From positions 62,001 through 126,000 of the forward strand of contig BMZV01000001.1 in assembly GCA_014652975.1 (NCBI GenBank): 64,000 nt of DNA. Reading direction: 5' to 3'. A model generated the notes under the pieces. That model made no database searches. It saw only the letters and a program-made list of their open reading frames with translations, and was not told where the DNA came from. A program made the position numbers and the translations under genes. This document shows positions 45,415 through 53,765 of this stretch, in pieces. Origin of the DNA: Kocuria marina. GTDB lineage: Bacteria > Actinomycetota > Actinomycetes > Actinomycetales > Micrococcaceae. Each line of letters starts with the position of its first letter. Positions within the stretch are counted from its first letter, which is position 1.

Positions 45415-47408
45415 TGACAGCATCCTCGACCACCCAGCCGCAGGCCCTGCTGGACGAGCTGCGCACCGTGGGCTCGGACCTCCCTGGCCTGGGCTCGGAC
45501 GTGCCCCCGTCCCAGATGTGGGCGGACCGGCGGCTGCACTACCGCATGGTGGGCCCGCTCAACCGTCGGAAGTTCACCGTGGTCGTCGTGGGCACCGGAC
45601 TCGCCGGTGCAGGTGCGGCGGCGGCCCTGGGCGAACTCGGCTACAACGTGGAGTCGTTCACCTTCCACGACGCCCCGCGCCGCGCCCACTCGGTGGCCGC
45701 CCAGGGCGGCATCAATGCCGCACGCGCCCGCACGGTGGACAACGACTCGATCGCCCGGTTCGTGAAGGACACCGTCAAGGGCGGCGACTTCCGCGGCCGC
45801 GAGGCCGATGCCTGGCGGCTGGCCGAGGAGAGCATCCGGGTCATCGACCACATGAACGCGATCGGCGCGCCCTTCGCCCGCGAGTACGGGGGCGGGCTGG
45901 CCACCCGCTCGTTCGGCGGCGTACAGGTCTCCCGGACCTACTACACGCGCGGGCAGACCGGTCAGCAGCTGCAGGTTGCCGCCGCCCAGGCGCTGCTGCG
46001 TCAGGTCTCCACGGGACAGGTGAACCTGCACACTCGCACGGAGATGCTGGACCTGATCGTCGCGGACGGCCGCGCCCAGGGCATCGTGGTGCGCGATCTT
46101 GTCACTGGAAAGATCTCCGCGGTCACCGGCGACGCCGTGGTGCTCGCCACCGGCGGCTACGGCAACGTCTACTACCGCTCCACGCTGGCCAAGAACTCGA
46201 ACGTGACGGCCGCGTTCCGGGCCCACCGGCGCGGGGCGCTGTTCGCCAACCCGTGCTTCATCCAGTTCCACCCCACGGCACTTCCCGTCTCCAGCGAGTG
46301 GCAGTCGAAGACCACTCTCATGAGCGAGTCCCTGCGCAACGACGGCCGAATCTGGGTTCCCGTGAAGGCCGGGGACCACCGGCCCCCGAACGAGATTCCC
46401 GAGGACGAGCGCGACTACTACCTCGAACGCCGATACCCGGCCTTCGGCAACCTCACACCGCGCGACGTCGCCAGCCGGGCCGCGCGGACCGAGATCGACG
46501 CGGGCCGCGGCGTCGGGCCCCTGAAGAACTCCGTGTACCTGGACTTCCGGGACGCGATCGAGCGGCTCGGAAAGAAGGTGATCGCCGAGCGCTACGGCAA
46601 CCTCTTCGAGATGTACTCGGACGCCACCGGTGAGGACCCGTACGAGGAGCCCATGCGCATTGCGCCCGGCGCGCACTTCGCCATGGGCGGGCTGTGGAGC
46701 GACTACGACATGATGACGTCGATCCCCGGGCTGTTCGTGGGCGGCGAGGCCGGCTGGGGCTACCACGGCGCCAACCGCCTGGGCGCCAACTCGCTGCTCT
46801 CCGCGTGCGTGGACGGGTGGTTCACGCTCCCCTACTCGGTGCCCAACTACCTGGCACCGCTGCTGGGCAAGCCGAAGCTCTCACCGGACGACGACGTCGT
46901 GCGGGCCGCGGTTGCCGAGGCCGAGGCGGGCGTGCAGGCGCTGGTCGAGATCGGCGGCACGCAGGGCCCGGAGCGCTTCCACCGCAGGCTGGGCGACCTG
47001 CTGTACAAGAAGTGCGGGGTGACGCGCACCGCCGAGGGGCTGGCCGAGGGTCTGCGAGGCATCCGGGAGCTGCGCGAGGAGTTCTGGACGGACCTGCGCG
47101 TGCAGGGCCGCCCGGACGGCTTCAACCAGGAGCTCGAGCGCGCCGGCCGCGTGGCCGACTACCTGGACATGGCCGAGCTCATGTGCCTGGACGCGCTGGA
47201 CCGGGACGAGTCCGCCGGCGCGCACTTCCGCGAGGAGCACCAGACCGAGGGCGGCGAGGCCCAGCGCGACGACGAGCACTGGCTGTTCGCGTCCGCGTGG
47301 GAGCGTGCTGATTCCGGCGAGACCGGCGAAAAGGGACCGCGCTACATCAGGCACCAGGAGCCCCTGGAGTTCCCCAGCGTCCCGCCCGAGACCCGCGACT
47401 ACCGATGA
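45414..47408 (+). CDS. sdhA: Succinate dehydrogenase / fumarate reductase flavoprotein subunit
   Basis: 664 aa from ATG 45414. FAD-binding GTGLAGAGAAAALGELGY; covalent FAD histidine in APRRAHSVAAQGGINAA; active-site segments FIQFHPTALPVS, MRIAPGAHFAMGGLW and EAGWGYHGANRLGANSLL. B-type length. Oxidises succinate in the TCA cycle (or reduces fumarate). Middle gene of sdhCAB. Confidence 0.95.
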   Translation: MTASSTTQPQALLDELRTVGSDLPGLGSDVPPSQMWADRRLHYRMVGPLNRRKFTVVVVGTGLAGAGAAAALGELGYNVESFTFHDAPRRAHSVAAQGGINAARARTVDNDSIARFVKDTVKGGDFRGREADAWRLAEESIRVIDHMNAIGAPFAREYGGGLATRSFGGVQVSRTYYTRGQTGQQLQVAAAQALLRQVSTGQVNLHTRTEMLDLIVADGRAQGIVVRDLVTGKISAVTGDAVVLATGGYGNVYYRSTLAKNSNVTAAFRAHRRGALFANPCFIQFHPTALPVSSEWQSKTTLMSESLRNDGRIWVPVKAGDHRPPNEIPEDERDYYLERRYPAFGNLTPRDVASRAARTEIDAGRGVGPLKNSVYLDFRDAIERLGKKVIAERYGNLFEMYSDATGEDPYEEPMRIAPGAHFAMGGLWSDYDMMTSIPGLFVGGEAGWGYHGANRLGANSLLSACVDGWFTLPYSVPNYLAPLLGKPKLSPDDDVVRAAVAEAEAGVQALVEIGGTQGPERFHRRLGDLLYKKCGVTRTAEGLAEGLRGIRELREEFWTDLRVQGRPDGFNQELERAGRVADYLDMAELMCLDALDRDESAGAHFREEHQTEGGEAQRDDEHWLFASAWERADSGETGEKGPRYIRHQEPLEFPSVPPETRDYR

Positions 47409-47421
47409 GAGGACCATCCTC

Positions 47422-48171
47422 GTGAAACTCACGTTGAAAGTCTGGCGTCAGGAGTCCGGCGCCGAGAAAGGGCACTTCCAGGAGTACCTGCTGGAGGAGG
47501 TCGGACCCGAGTTCTCCCTCCTGGAGGCGCTCGACAAGCTCAACGACGACCTCGTTACCCGTGGCGAGGAGCCGATCGCGTTCGACTCGGACTGCCGCGA
47601 GGGCATCTGCGGGGCGTGCGGCGTGACCGTGGACGGCAGACCCCACGGCCCTCAGGAGAAGACGCCGTCCTGCCGGCAGCACCTCCGCTCCTTCGAGGAT
47701 GGCGCCACCGTGCAGCTCGAACCGTTCCGCAGCGGCGCGTTCCCCGTGGTCAAGGACCTCGCGGTGGACCGCAGCGCGCTGGACCGGGTGATCGAAGCCG
47801 GTGGTTTCGTCTCCACCTCCGTGGGCAGCGCCCCGGACGCGGACGCCGTCCCGGTGTCCCACGAGTCAGCGGAGTGGGCGCTGGACCTGGCCGCGTGCAT
47901 CGGCTGCGGTGCGTGCGTGGCGGCGTGCCCCAACGGTTCCGCCCAGCTGTTCGCCGGGTCCAAGACCATGCACCTGGCCACGCTGCCCTCCAGCCAGAAG
48001 GAGCGCAGCCGCCGAGCCAAGGGCATCACGCGTGCCGCCGAGGAGGAGTTCGGTCCGTGCTCGGTGTACGGCGAGTGCGCGGAGGTGTGCCCCGCGGGCA
48101 TCCCGCTCACCGCGATCGCCGGGCTCAACCGGGAGAAGCTGCGGCAGGTGCTGCGCAACAAGGACGACTGA
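47422..48171 (+). CDS. sdhB: Succinate dehydrogenase iron-sulfur subunit
   Basis: 249 aa from GTG 47422 (GAGAGGA ribosome site, 13 nt after sdhA). Plant-type [2Fe-2S] motif CREGICGACG...CRQH, and C-terminal clusters CIGCGACVAACPNGS and CSVYGECAEVCPAGI for [4Fe-4S]/[3Fe-4S]. Transfers electrons from FAD to the cytochrome b anchor. Followed by a terminator at 48197-48228. Confidence 0.95.
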   Translation: MKLTLKVWRQESGAEKGHFQEYLLEEVGPEFSLLEALDKLNDDLVTRGEEPIAFDSDCREGICGACGVTVDGRPHGPQEKTPSCRQHLRSFEDGATVQLEPFRSGAFPVVKDLAVDRSALDRVIEAGGFVSTSVGSAPDADAVPVSHESAEWALDLAACIGCGACVAACPNGSAQLFAGSKTMHLATLPSSQKERSRRAKGITRAAEEEFGPCSVYGECAEVCPAGIPLTAIAGLNREKLRQVLRNKDD

Positions 48172-48196
48172 CCCGCTCCCCCGTCGACAGACGACG

Positions 48197-48228
48197 ACGC
48201 TCGGTGCCCCGGGGAGGGCACCGAGCGT
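48197..48228. terminator. Bidirectional terminator hairpin
   Basis: ACGCTCGGTGCCC (48197-48209) pairs perfectly with GGGCACCGAGCGT (48216-48228), 13-bp stem with a 6-nt loop, between the convergent sdhB and DASS genes. Confidence 0.85.
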
Positions 48229-48257
48229 GGTCGTGCGGGGAGGGTTCGCCGGGCGGG

Positions 48258-49730
48258 CTACATGGCGAGGTCGCCGAGGACCCACATCCAGCCCGTGCCC
48301 ACCACGGTCCAGATGATGATGATGGCCACGGACATGATGAAGGCGACCTTGAACCACTCGGAGACCTTGACGTACCCGGAGCCGTAGACCACGCCGGACG
48401 GGCCGGACGCGTAGTGGCTGATGGCGCCGAAGAGGTTGCCGATGTAGCCGAGGGCGAGGGCCGCGAACATCGGCGGGGCACCCGCGGTGATGGCCGCACC
48501 CAGGAAGACGCCGTACATCGCGACGATCTGCGCGGTGTTCGAGGCGAACATGTAGTGCGCGTAGAAGTACACGAGCGCGAGGATGGCGAAGGCGACCGGC
48601 CAGGACATGCCGCCGACGGCACCGGAGACCACCGAGCCGATCCAGGTGATGACTCCCAGGTTGTTCAGGTTCTCCGCCATGCCCACCAGGACCGCGAAGA
48701 AGATCAGGGTGTTCCAGGCGGAGCCGTTCTTGGCCATGTCGTTCCAGGTGAGCACCTTGGTCACCAGCAGCACCGCAATGCCGACGAAGGCCGCCGTGGT
48801 GGCGTTGACGCCAATGGCCGTGCCGAAGACCCACAGCAGCAGGAGCAGTACGAACGTGGCCGCCATGATGATCTCACCGCGGGTCATGGACCCCATCTTC
48901 TGCAGCTCGCTGTGCGCCATGGTAGGTGCTTCCGGCGTGCTCTTCAGCGTGGGCGGGTAGACCTTCATGAGCAGCCACGGGACCACCGCCAGGCTCACGA
49001 GGCCGGGGATCAGGGCGGCCAGGGCCCACTGGCCCCAGGAGATGTGCACGCCGAGCTTCTCGGCGGAGGCCACGGCCAGCGGGTTGCCGGCCATGGCGGT
49101 GATGAACATGGCGCTGGTGATCACGTTGACGTGGGCGGCGGTGAACGTGAGGTAGGAGCCGAGCTTCCTGCGGGACTCGTCGGTGTCTGGGGTGGAGCCC
49201 TGTACCTCCGCGACGGAGCGGACGATCGGGTAGATCACACCACCCGCGCGGGCCGTGTTGGACGGGGTGGCCGGTGCGAGCAGGAGGTCCGTGACGGCCA
49301 TGCCGTAGGCGATGCCGAGGGGCGACTTGCCGAGGACCCTGAGGAACATCAGGGCCACGCGGCGCCCCAGCCCGGTGAGCAAGAAGCCGTCCGCGATGAA
49401 GAACGCCGCGACGATAAGCAGCACGGCGGAGTTGGAGAAGCCGCTCAGTGCCTCCCCGCTCTTCACGTCCATGGCGCCGGTGATCATGGCCGTGGCTAGA
49501 CCGATCAGCGCCACCGACGGGGTGGGCAGAGGCTGCAGGATGAGCCCCAGGATGGTGGCAACGAAGATGCCGAGCATGTGCATGCCGCGGGGGTCCACGC
49601 CCTCAGGTGCCGGGATGAAGAAGATCACCGCGCCCACCAGCACCATCAGTCCGAACTTCCAGAGCATCGAGACGGTGCCCCGGCTCATGGTTCTGGATTC
49701 GTGGGTGGAATCAACCTGATGGCCGGACAT
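48258..49730 (-). CDS. DASS-family (SLC13/CitT-like) dicarboxylate transporter
   Basis: 490 aa, about 12 transmembrane helices and two hairpin loops. LLAPATPSNTARAGGVIYPI is the first conserved DASS substrate/sodium SNT loop, and the second half repeats it near the C-terminus (MFASNTAQIVAMYGVFLGAA). Family members import malate, succinate, 2-oxoglutarate or exchange dicarboxylates. Its neighbourhood with sdhCAB and lactate permease fits C4-acid uptake. Alternative start MSRGTVSMLWK at 49688. Confidence 0.92.
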   Translation of the reverse strand: MSGHQVDSTHESRTMSRGTVSMLWKFGLMVLVGAVIFFIPAPEGVDPRGMHMLGIFVATILGLILQPLPTPSVALIGLATAMITGAMDVKSGEALSGFSNSAVLLIVAAFFIADGFLLTGLGRRVALMFLRVLGKSPLGIAYGMAVTDLLLAPATPSNTARAGGVIYPIVRSVAEVQGSTPDTDESRRKLGSYLTFTAAHVNVITSAMFITAMAGNPLAVASAEKLGVHISWGQWALAALIPGLVSLAVVPWLLMKVYPPTLKSTPEAPTMAHSELQKMGSMTRGEIIMAATFVLLLLLWVFGTAIGVNATTAAFVGIAVLLVTKVLTWNDMAKNGSAWNTLIFFAVLVGMAENLNNLGVITWIGSVVSGAVGGMSWPVAFAILALVYFYAHYMFASNTAQIVAMYGVFLGAAITAGAPPMFAALALGYIGNLFGAISHYASGPSGVVYGSGYVKVSEWFKVAFIMSVAIIIIWTVVGTGWMWVLGDLAM

Positions 49731-49855
49731 TTCTGCCTCCGAGTGTCGCTCCGGTATGAGACTCTTCTCCCCTCAATTTTAGGCCCGTGGCCAGCGAAAA
49801 TACGGCTCCCTGGTCATGTGGAGGCGACCGGTCTGGTGATTCCCGTCACCGTTCA

Positions 49856-50404
49856 TTAGGTGACTATGGTCACCGGGTCAAAGGTCGGGTGCGGGTCTGA
49901 TTTCAGCCGACCGTAGATGTCGGCGTGGAGATGTTTTCCGTCCACCAAGAATTTCTGACGCTGGGTTCCTTCCTTGACGAAACCGACTCTCCTCGCGACG
50001 ACGCCGGAGGCCGGGTTGTTGACGCGGTGGCCGAGTTCGAGACGCTCCAGTCCGCGCTCCGCGAGGGCCCACTCGGCGACCGTTGCCGCCGCTCGGCTCA
50101 TGACTCCCCTGCCGCGCGCTCGGTCGGTCATCCAGTACCAGAACCAGCCGCTCCTGTTGTCCTCGTCCACCGTGACGCAGACGAGGCCGATCAGTGCGTC
50201 GGACTCGACGACGGCCCAGGGCTCGTGGGGCGAGTCCGGGCTCACGAGGCGGGCGACGTGCGCCGAGGCCTCCTCGGCCGTGGTGACCACGCCTTGACGG
50301 GCCATGTCGGGGTTGGAGGCGAAAGCCTGGTGAACAGCAGGGGCGTCCGCCTGTCGCAATCTGCGAAGGAACAGGGCTTCATCGGGCACGGCAACATTCC
50401 TCAC
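49856..50404 (-). CDS. RimJ/RimL-type GNAT acetyltransferase
   Basis: 182 aa. LFLRRLRQADAPAVHQAFASNPDMARQG, GWFWYWMTDRARGRGVMSRAA (acetyl-CoA loop), NNPASGVVARRVGF (motif B) and the tail ADIYGRLKSDP. Acetylates an N-terminal amine, antibiotic or small molecule. It is the intact relative of the broken gene at 34020-34446, sharing roughly half of the aligned residues. Confidence 0.87.
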   Translation of the reverse strand: MRNVAVPDEALFLRRLRQADAPAVHQAFASNPDMARQGVVTTAEEASAHVARLVSPDSPHEPWAVVESDALIGLVCVTVDEDNRSGWFWYWMTDRARGRGVMSRAAATVAEWALAERGLERLELGHRVNNPASGVVARRVGFVKEGTQRQKFLVDGKHLHADIYGRLKSDPHPTFDPVTIVT

Positions 50405-50511
50405 CAGTCAATGGTCGGACAAGCCTCGCGGACATACCAGAGATGCGCCTTAGACGTCGGCAGCAAAGTCACCTGGCACATCTGATCCGAATAACGGCAG
50501 TTCAGCCCGGC

Positions 50512-50766
50512 TCAGTAGTGGTATCGAGCCTGCAAGATCACGAGATCCTCACCAGCCACGAGGTAGACGAGCCGGTGCTCCTCGTTGATGCGGCGCGACC
50601 ACGAGCCCTGCGCCCCGTACTTCAGCTGCTCGGGCTTTCCAATGCCCTCGAACGGCTCGCGCAGGCAGGCATCGATGAGCAGGTTGATCCGCTTGAGGAT
50701 TCTCCGGTCGGCGGTCTGCCAGTACGTGTAGTCCTCCCAGGCGGCCTCGTCCCAGACCAGCCGCAT
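50512..50766 (-). CDS. Txe/YoeB-family addiction toxin
   Basis: 84 aa: LVWDEAAWEDYTYWQTADRR, INLLIDACLREPFEGIGKPE, LKYGAQGSWSRRINEEHRLVY and the C-terminal LVILQARYHY match YoeB, a ribosome-dependent mRNA interferase with catalytic Glu/Arg/His (E at 63-64, R66, H83). ATG directly abuts the antitoxin stop (TGAATG). Neutralised by the YefM partner. Confidence 0.95.
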   Translation of the reverse strand: MRLVWDEAAWEDYTYWQTADRRILKRINLLIDACLREPFEGIGKPEQLKYGAQGSWSRRINEEHRLVYLVAGEDLVILQARYHY

Positions 50767-51045
50767 TCAGACATCCCGAGCCTGGCTGGACGGCTCGTCT
50801 GAACAGTCGAGCTCGTGGACCTGGGTCTTCCCGGCACGGGCACGATCGTAGGCGTCGAGAAGCCTGCGGGCGTTCGACGGCGACCGGAACAGGTAGGCGG
50901 TCTCCTGCCACGCCGCGTACTCGTCGGCGGGCATGAGCACCGCGTTGCCCTTCCGAGAGACGATCTCGATGGCTTCTTGGTCCTCGTTCACGCGCTCGAT
51001 GAGCGGGAAGAGAGTCTTGCGGGCCTCGCTTGCGCTGATGGACAT
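50767..51045 (-). CDS. YefM/Phd-family antitoxin
   Basis: 92 aa: MSISASEARKTLFPLIERVN, then EIVSRKGNAVLMPADEYAAWQETAYLFRSP, the classical Phd/YefM DNA-binding N-terminus, followed by a toxin-binding C-terminal tail. Represses its own operon with the toxin by binding the palindrome at 51062-51094. Confidence 0.95.
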   Translation of the reverse strand: MSISASEARKTLFPLIERVNEDQEAIEIVSRKGNAVLMPADEYAAWQETAYLFRSPSNARRLLDAYDRARAGKTQVHELDCSDEPSSQARDV

Positions 51046-51061
51046 GGAGTACCTTCCCTAC

Positions 51062-51094
51062 GTTGACTGGTACCCGTTTATGGTACCAGTCAAC
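51062..51094. promoter_or_regulatory. Autoregulatory palindrome of the YefM-YoeB operon
   Basis: GTTGACTGGTACC (51062-51074) and GGTACCAGTCAAC (51082-51094) are exact 13-bp inverted repeats around CGTTTAT. They lie 17 bp before the antitoxin start. YefM operators are such palindromes. Confidence 0.85.
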
Positions 51095-51193
51095 CTCCTG
51101 GCGTGGTCCGCATGACGACGATCAGGCATGGGCTTCCTTCACTGGGGACGTTGCCGACGCCCTCAGACAATACGGCTCAGGCTGCTTCGTTCC

Positions 51194-52462
51194 TCAGGGG
51201 CCAAACAGGGCCAGGGGCACCACGGCGATACCGTCCCGCCGCCGATAGGCGATCGGACCCGTCGTGATGATCAGACCATCCACAAAACGTGATCCCAGCT
51301 GGTCGCGCAACCAGCGCAGGTGCTTGCCATCGGAGTCGCTGACAGCTGCCGCGAGTTTTACCTCAATGCCGACGACTCCGCCGTCGGCCCGCACGACCAC
51401 AAGGTCCACCTCGTGGTCGCCGTTGCGCGTCCGCAGGTGTGCAATGTCGACCTCCGCGGCCTGGGCAGCGACACGGACGCACAATGTCACCAACGATTCG
51501 AAGAGCATCCCCAGCATGGAACCCGCCTGGGGACGAAGTGGCTCCCCTTTGCCGCCCAGCAGTGCGTCGGCGCCCAGGCCGAGGAGGCGAGCCGCTAGAG
51601 CAGGATCGGCCAGGTGGTGCTTCGGAGCCTGCCCGAGGCGAGTCATCGGACTGCCGACCGGGCTCCAGGCCGGCACAGGGTCGAGAAGCCACAAGGAGGC
51701 CAGCACCTGGCGGTAGGACTCGGCGGTCGCCCGTGCCGGCTTCTCACTGTGACCAGGGGTCGCCGCGTCCAGGATCTGGGAGTAGCTCGCCGTCGTCGAA
51801 CTCGCGGAAGCGTAGGCGCGCAACCAGGCCATCATGGCTTCCGGTCGGCGGACGGCCAGGCCCTGTTCCGGCACGTCACGCTCCACCGCGTTGCGCAAGT
51901 AGGAATCGAGCTGGAAGCCCCGGGCGCGGGCGCTCAGGCCGCGCATCCCCGGGAAACCCGACGCAACGATCTCCTCCACGTATTCGGGCAGCCCCATCGT
52001 TGACTCGCCCTGGATGGAGTCACGTCCGGCCAGAACAGCGGCGAGGCTCACGGTTGGTGTTTCCAGACCACGCTCGGCGAGCGTCATCGGACGCATGCGC
52101 AGGCGACCGATCCGGCCGGCTCCCGAGTGCTGCACGGTTCCGTCCTGGGGACTCGCACTGCCGGTCAACAGGAACTGCCCGCCCACGGCGTCCTCATCCA
52201 CGGCGCGGCGAACAACGTCCCACACCTCTGGCATCTTCTGCCATTCATCGATGAGGAGCGGACGCGGGCGGCGGAGAATGATCTGCGGATCCGCTGCGAC
52301 AGGCTCCCGAACGGCTTTGGAGTCCAGCTTCACCAGCCCAGCCGCCCGTTGTTCCGCCGTCGTGGTCTTTCCTACGGCCTTGGGGCCGTCCAGCGCGAGG
52401 GCCGCCACCTCGCCAAAGAGATCATCCAGCTCGAGGTCCACGACGCGACGGGTGTACGACAT
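51194..52462 (-). CDS. DUF4143-type AAA ATPase
   Basis: 422 aa. AAA domain with Walker A LDGPKAVGKTT and a Walker B-like PRPLLIDEWQ, and sensor FLLTGSA; C-terminal DUF4143 domain containing IAHLRTRNGDHEVDLVV and VGIEVKLA, a PD-(D/E)XK-like nuclease fold (E-x-D...E-x-K). These proteins are widespread mobile or accessory genes of unknown role. Lies beside the toxin-antitoxin pair, left of the cassette array. Confidence 0.88.
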   Translation of the reverse strand: MSYTRRVVDLELDDLFGEVAALALDGPKAVGKTTTAEQRAAGLVKLDSKAVREPVAADPQIILRRPRPLLIDEWQKMPEVWDVVRRAVDEDAVGGQFLLTGSASPQDGTVQHSGAGRIGRLRMRPMTLAERGLETPTVSLAAVLAGRDSIQGESTMGLPEYVEEIVASGFPGMRGLSARARGFQLDSYLRNAVERDVPEQGLAVRRPEAMMAWLRAYASASSTTASYSQILDAATPGHSEKPARATAESYRQVLASLWLLDPVPAWSPVGSPMTRLGQAPKHHLADPALAARLLGLGADALLGGKGEPLRPQAGSMLGMLFESLVTLCVRVAAQAAEVDIAHLRTRNGDHEVDLVVVRADGGVVGIEVKLAAAVSDSDGKHLRWLRDQLGSRFVDGLIITTGPIAYRRRDGIAVVPLALFGP

Positions 52463-52745
52463 GGCTTAATCATACCGTTAGCAGGTGTCGCACTAGACAA
52501 AACGCATGGCCTGAACTCAACAGCACGCCGCCAGGTTGGCATTGAACTGGCCACCTTGACGGACATCGCGCTCTGATCCGCCGGGGGCGAGGCTCACACA
52601 CCCGTCGTTCGAGCAATTCAAACCCAGGCTCCGCTGCTCCGACATCACTCGCCCGGCCAAGGACGGGGCAAGCCCCGCAACGCTCCAGCGGGGGACAGTC
52701 CTCACGCTGGAACGGAAGTCGCTTACGCTCCAAAGACAGTTCAGC
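52463..52745. other. Gene-free stretch next to the cassette array
   Basis: No convincing gene. Around 52512-52540 the minus strand has GTTGAGTTCAGG in context resembling the ychF-tail element (frame AVEFRP); this may be a degenerate att-like copy. The rest shows no structure I can name. Confidence 0.35.
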
Positions 52746-52800
52746 TCACACGTTGAACCTGAACTCCACCACGTTCCGTAGCCGAGTAACCTTTGGTCAC
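52746..52800 (-). repeat. ychF-tail-like direct repeat, copy A (left end of cassette array)
   Basis: Minus strand: a near-palindrome GTGACC-AAA-GGTTAC, then TACGGAACGTGGTGGAGTTC, then AGGTTCAACGTGTGA. In frame it reads RNVVEFRFNV-stop, the usual actinobacterial YchF C-terminus. It has the same order and orientation as copies B and C and the true ychF end. Interpreted as a displaced ychF 3' end (att site). Confidence 0.75.
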
Positions 52801-52901
52801 AGCGACTCGCGCAGCGGCAAAGGCACCCCGCTCATGGAGCGCCATCATGCGCCCCTTCTGGATAGGAGGGCGACCAGAGGGGCACGAGGAGGACCGAGGG
52901 A

Positions 52902-53666
52902 ATGGCATCGAGCCCGCCGCCGGGACTGCACCCGGCGTTGTCGACGCACCAGGGGTTCGCGCTGCTGGAGGAGGCCGGGGCAGTGCGCAACCTCCTGCGC
53001 GACTCCGTGGAGGCAATCCGAACCCTTCGCTTTGTCTCGCTGCACGGCGATGGCGTGTTTGTGCTGGGCAGCATCGGCGTGGAGAAGGCCATGAAGGTCA
53101 TGCTCGGCTGCAACGAGATCGAGGCTTCGGGCTCCTGGCCCTCCAAGGCGACCTTGAGGTACGACTGGGGCCATGACATCCAGAAGATGAGTCAGCTGCT
53201 CAACACGGCGATTGAACTGCTCAACACGGCGATTGAACGCGGCCAGGCGCGATCCACCCACACCGGGTATGCCGAGACTCTCGCTGATCGGATCAGCGGG
53301 AGCACCACACTCCCGCTTCTCTTCGCGACGTTCGCTCGGTACGGGAAGTCGGGGCGCTTCCACCACCTAGGCATCCTCGCGACCAACGAGCCTGGCTCGG
53401 ATGAGTCGCCATCTGAGTACTGGGAGCGAGTCGAGTTCCACGTTAGGAGCACAGAGCCCGAGCTCGCCGAAGTCCCCTACGGAGACAACCAAGCGCTGGA
53501 CGAGTACGAGGTCCGACTTCGGGACCGCATCGCGGACGAGCTGGAGGCCTGGTGGTACTGCGTCTACCGCCTCGGCGTCCAGGGCTGCTTCAGCGACCTG
53601 GGCAGGAAGATCGGCTGGGAGATTTGGGAGCCAGGGCGTCCCGAACCGCCGATCGTGAGGAACTAG
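52902..53666 (+). CDS. Uncharacterised protein of cassette 1
   Basis: 254 aa, no family recognised. N-terminal part is helical (FVLGSIGVEKAMKVMLG), reminiscent of HEPN-like helical bundles, but I see no Rx4-6H motif. A 21-bp perfect tandem duplication at 53196-53237 repeats LLNTAIE twice. The C-terminal region is acidic and aromatic (EAWWYCVYRL). ATG 52902 has a GAGG-type ribosome site. First gene of the cassette. Confidence 0.7.
   Translation: MASSPPPGLHPALSTHQGFALLEEAGAVRNLLRDSVEAIRTLRFVSLHGDGVFVLGSIGVEKAMKVMLGCNEIEASGSWPSKATLRYDWGHDIQKMSQLLNTAIELLNTAIERGQARSTHTGYAETLADRISGSTTLPLLFATFARYGKSGRFHHLGILATNEPGSDESPSEYWERVEFHVRSTEPELAEVPYGDNQALDEYEVRLRDRIADELEAWWYCVYRLGVQGCFSDLGRKIGWEIWEPGRPEPPIVRN
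53196..53237. repeat. 21-bp perfect tandem duplication within a coding region
   Basis: Unit ctgctcaacacggcgattga plus one further a, two copies (53196-53216 and 53217-53237), in frame, adding seven residues. Identical copies imply a recent event. Confidence 0.9.
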
Positions 53667-53765
53667 CCCAACGTCACGTCCACCGGGTAATCGCAGACGA
53701 CTGCCAGTAGCAAGCCGAGTCGACGTCGGGCTTCCCTCGCGTGTGGCGCTTCATATACTGGCCGT

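Noticed and set aside
50425-50445. Another att-like arm (GGTATGTCCG)
   Set aside because: Short similarity to copies B and C only; it lacks the CGGAA-NNN-GGTGGAG core and the VEFRF tail.
52902-53666. HEPN toxin assignment for the first gene of cassette 1
   Set aside because: Helical N-terminus is suggestive, but no R-x4-6-H motif is visible, so it is left uncharacterised.
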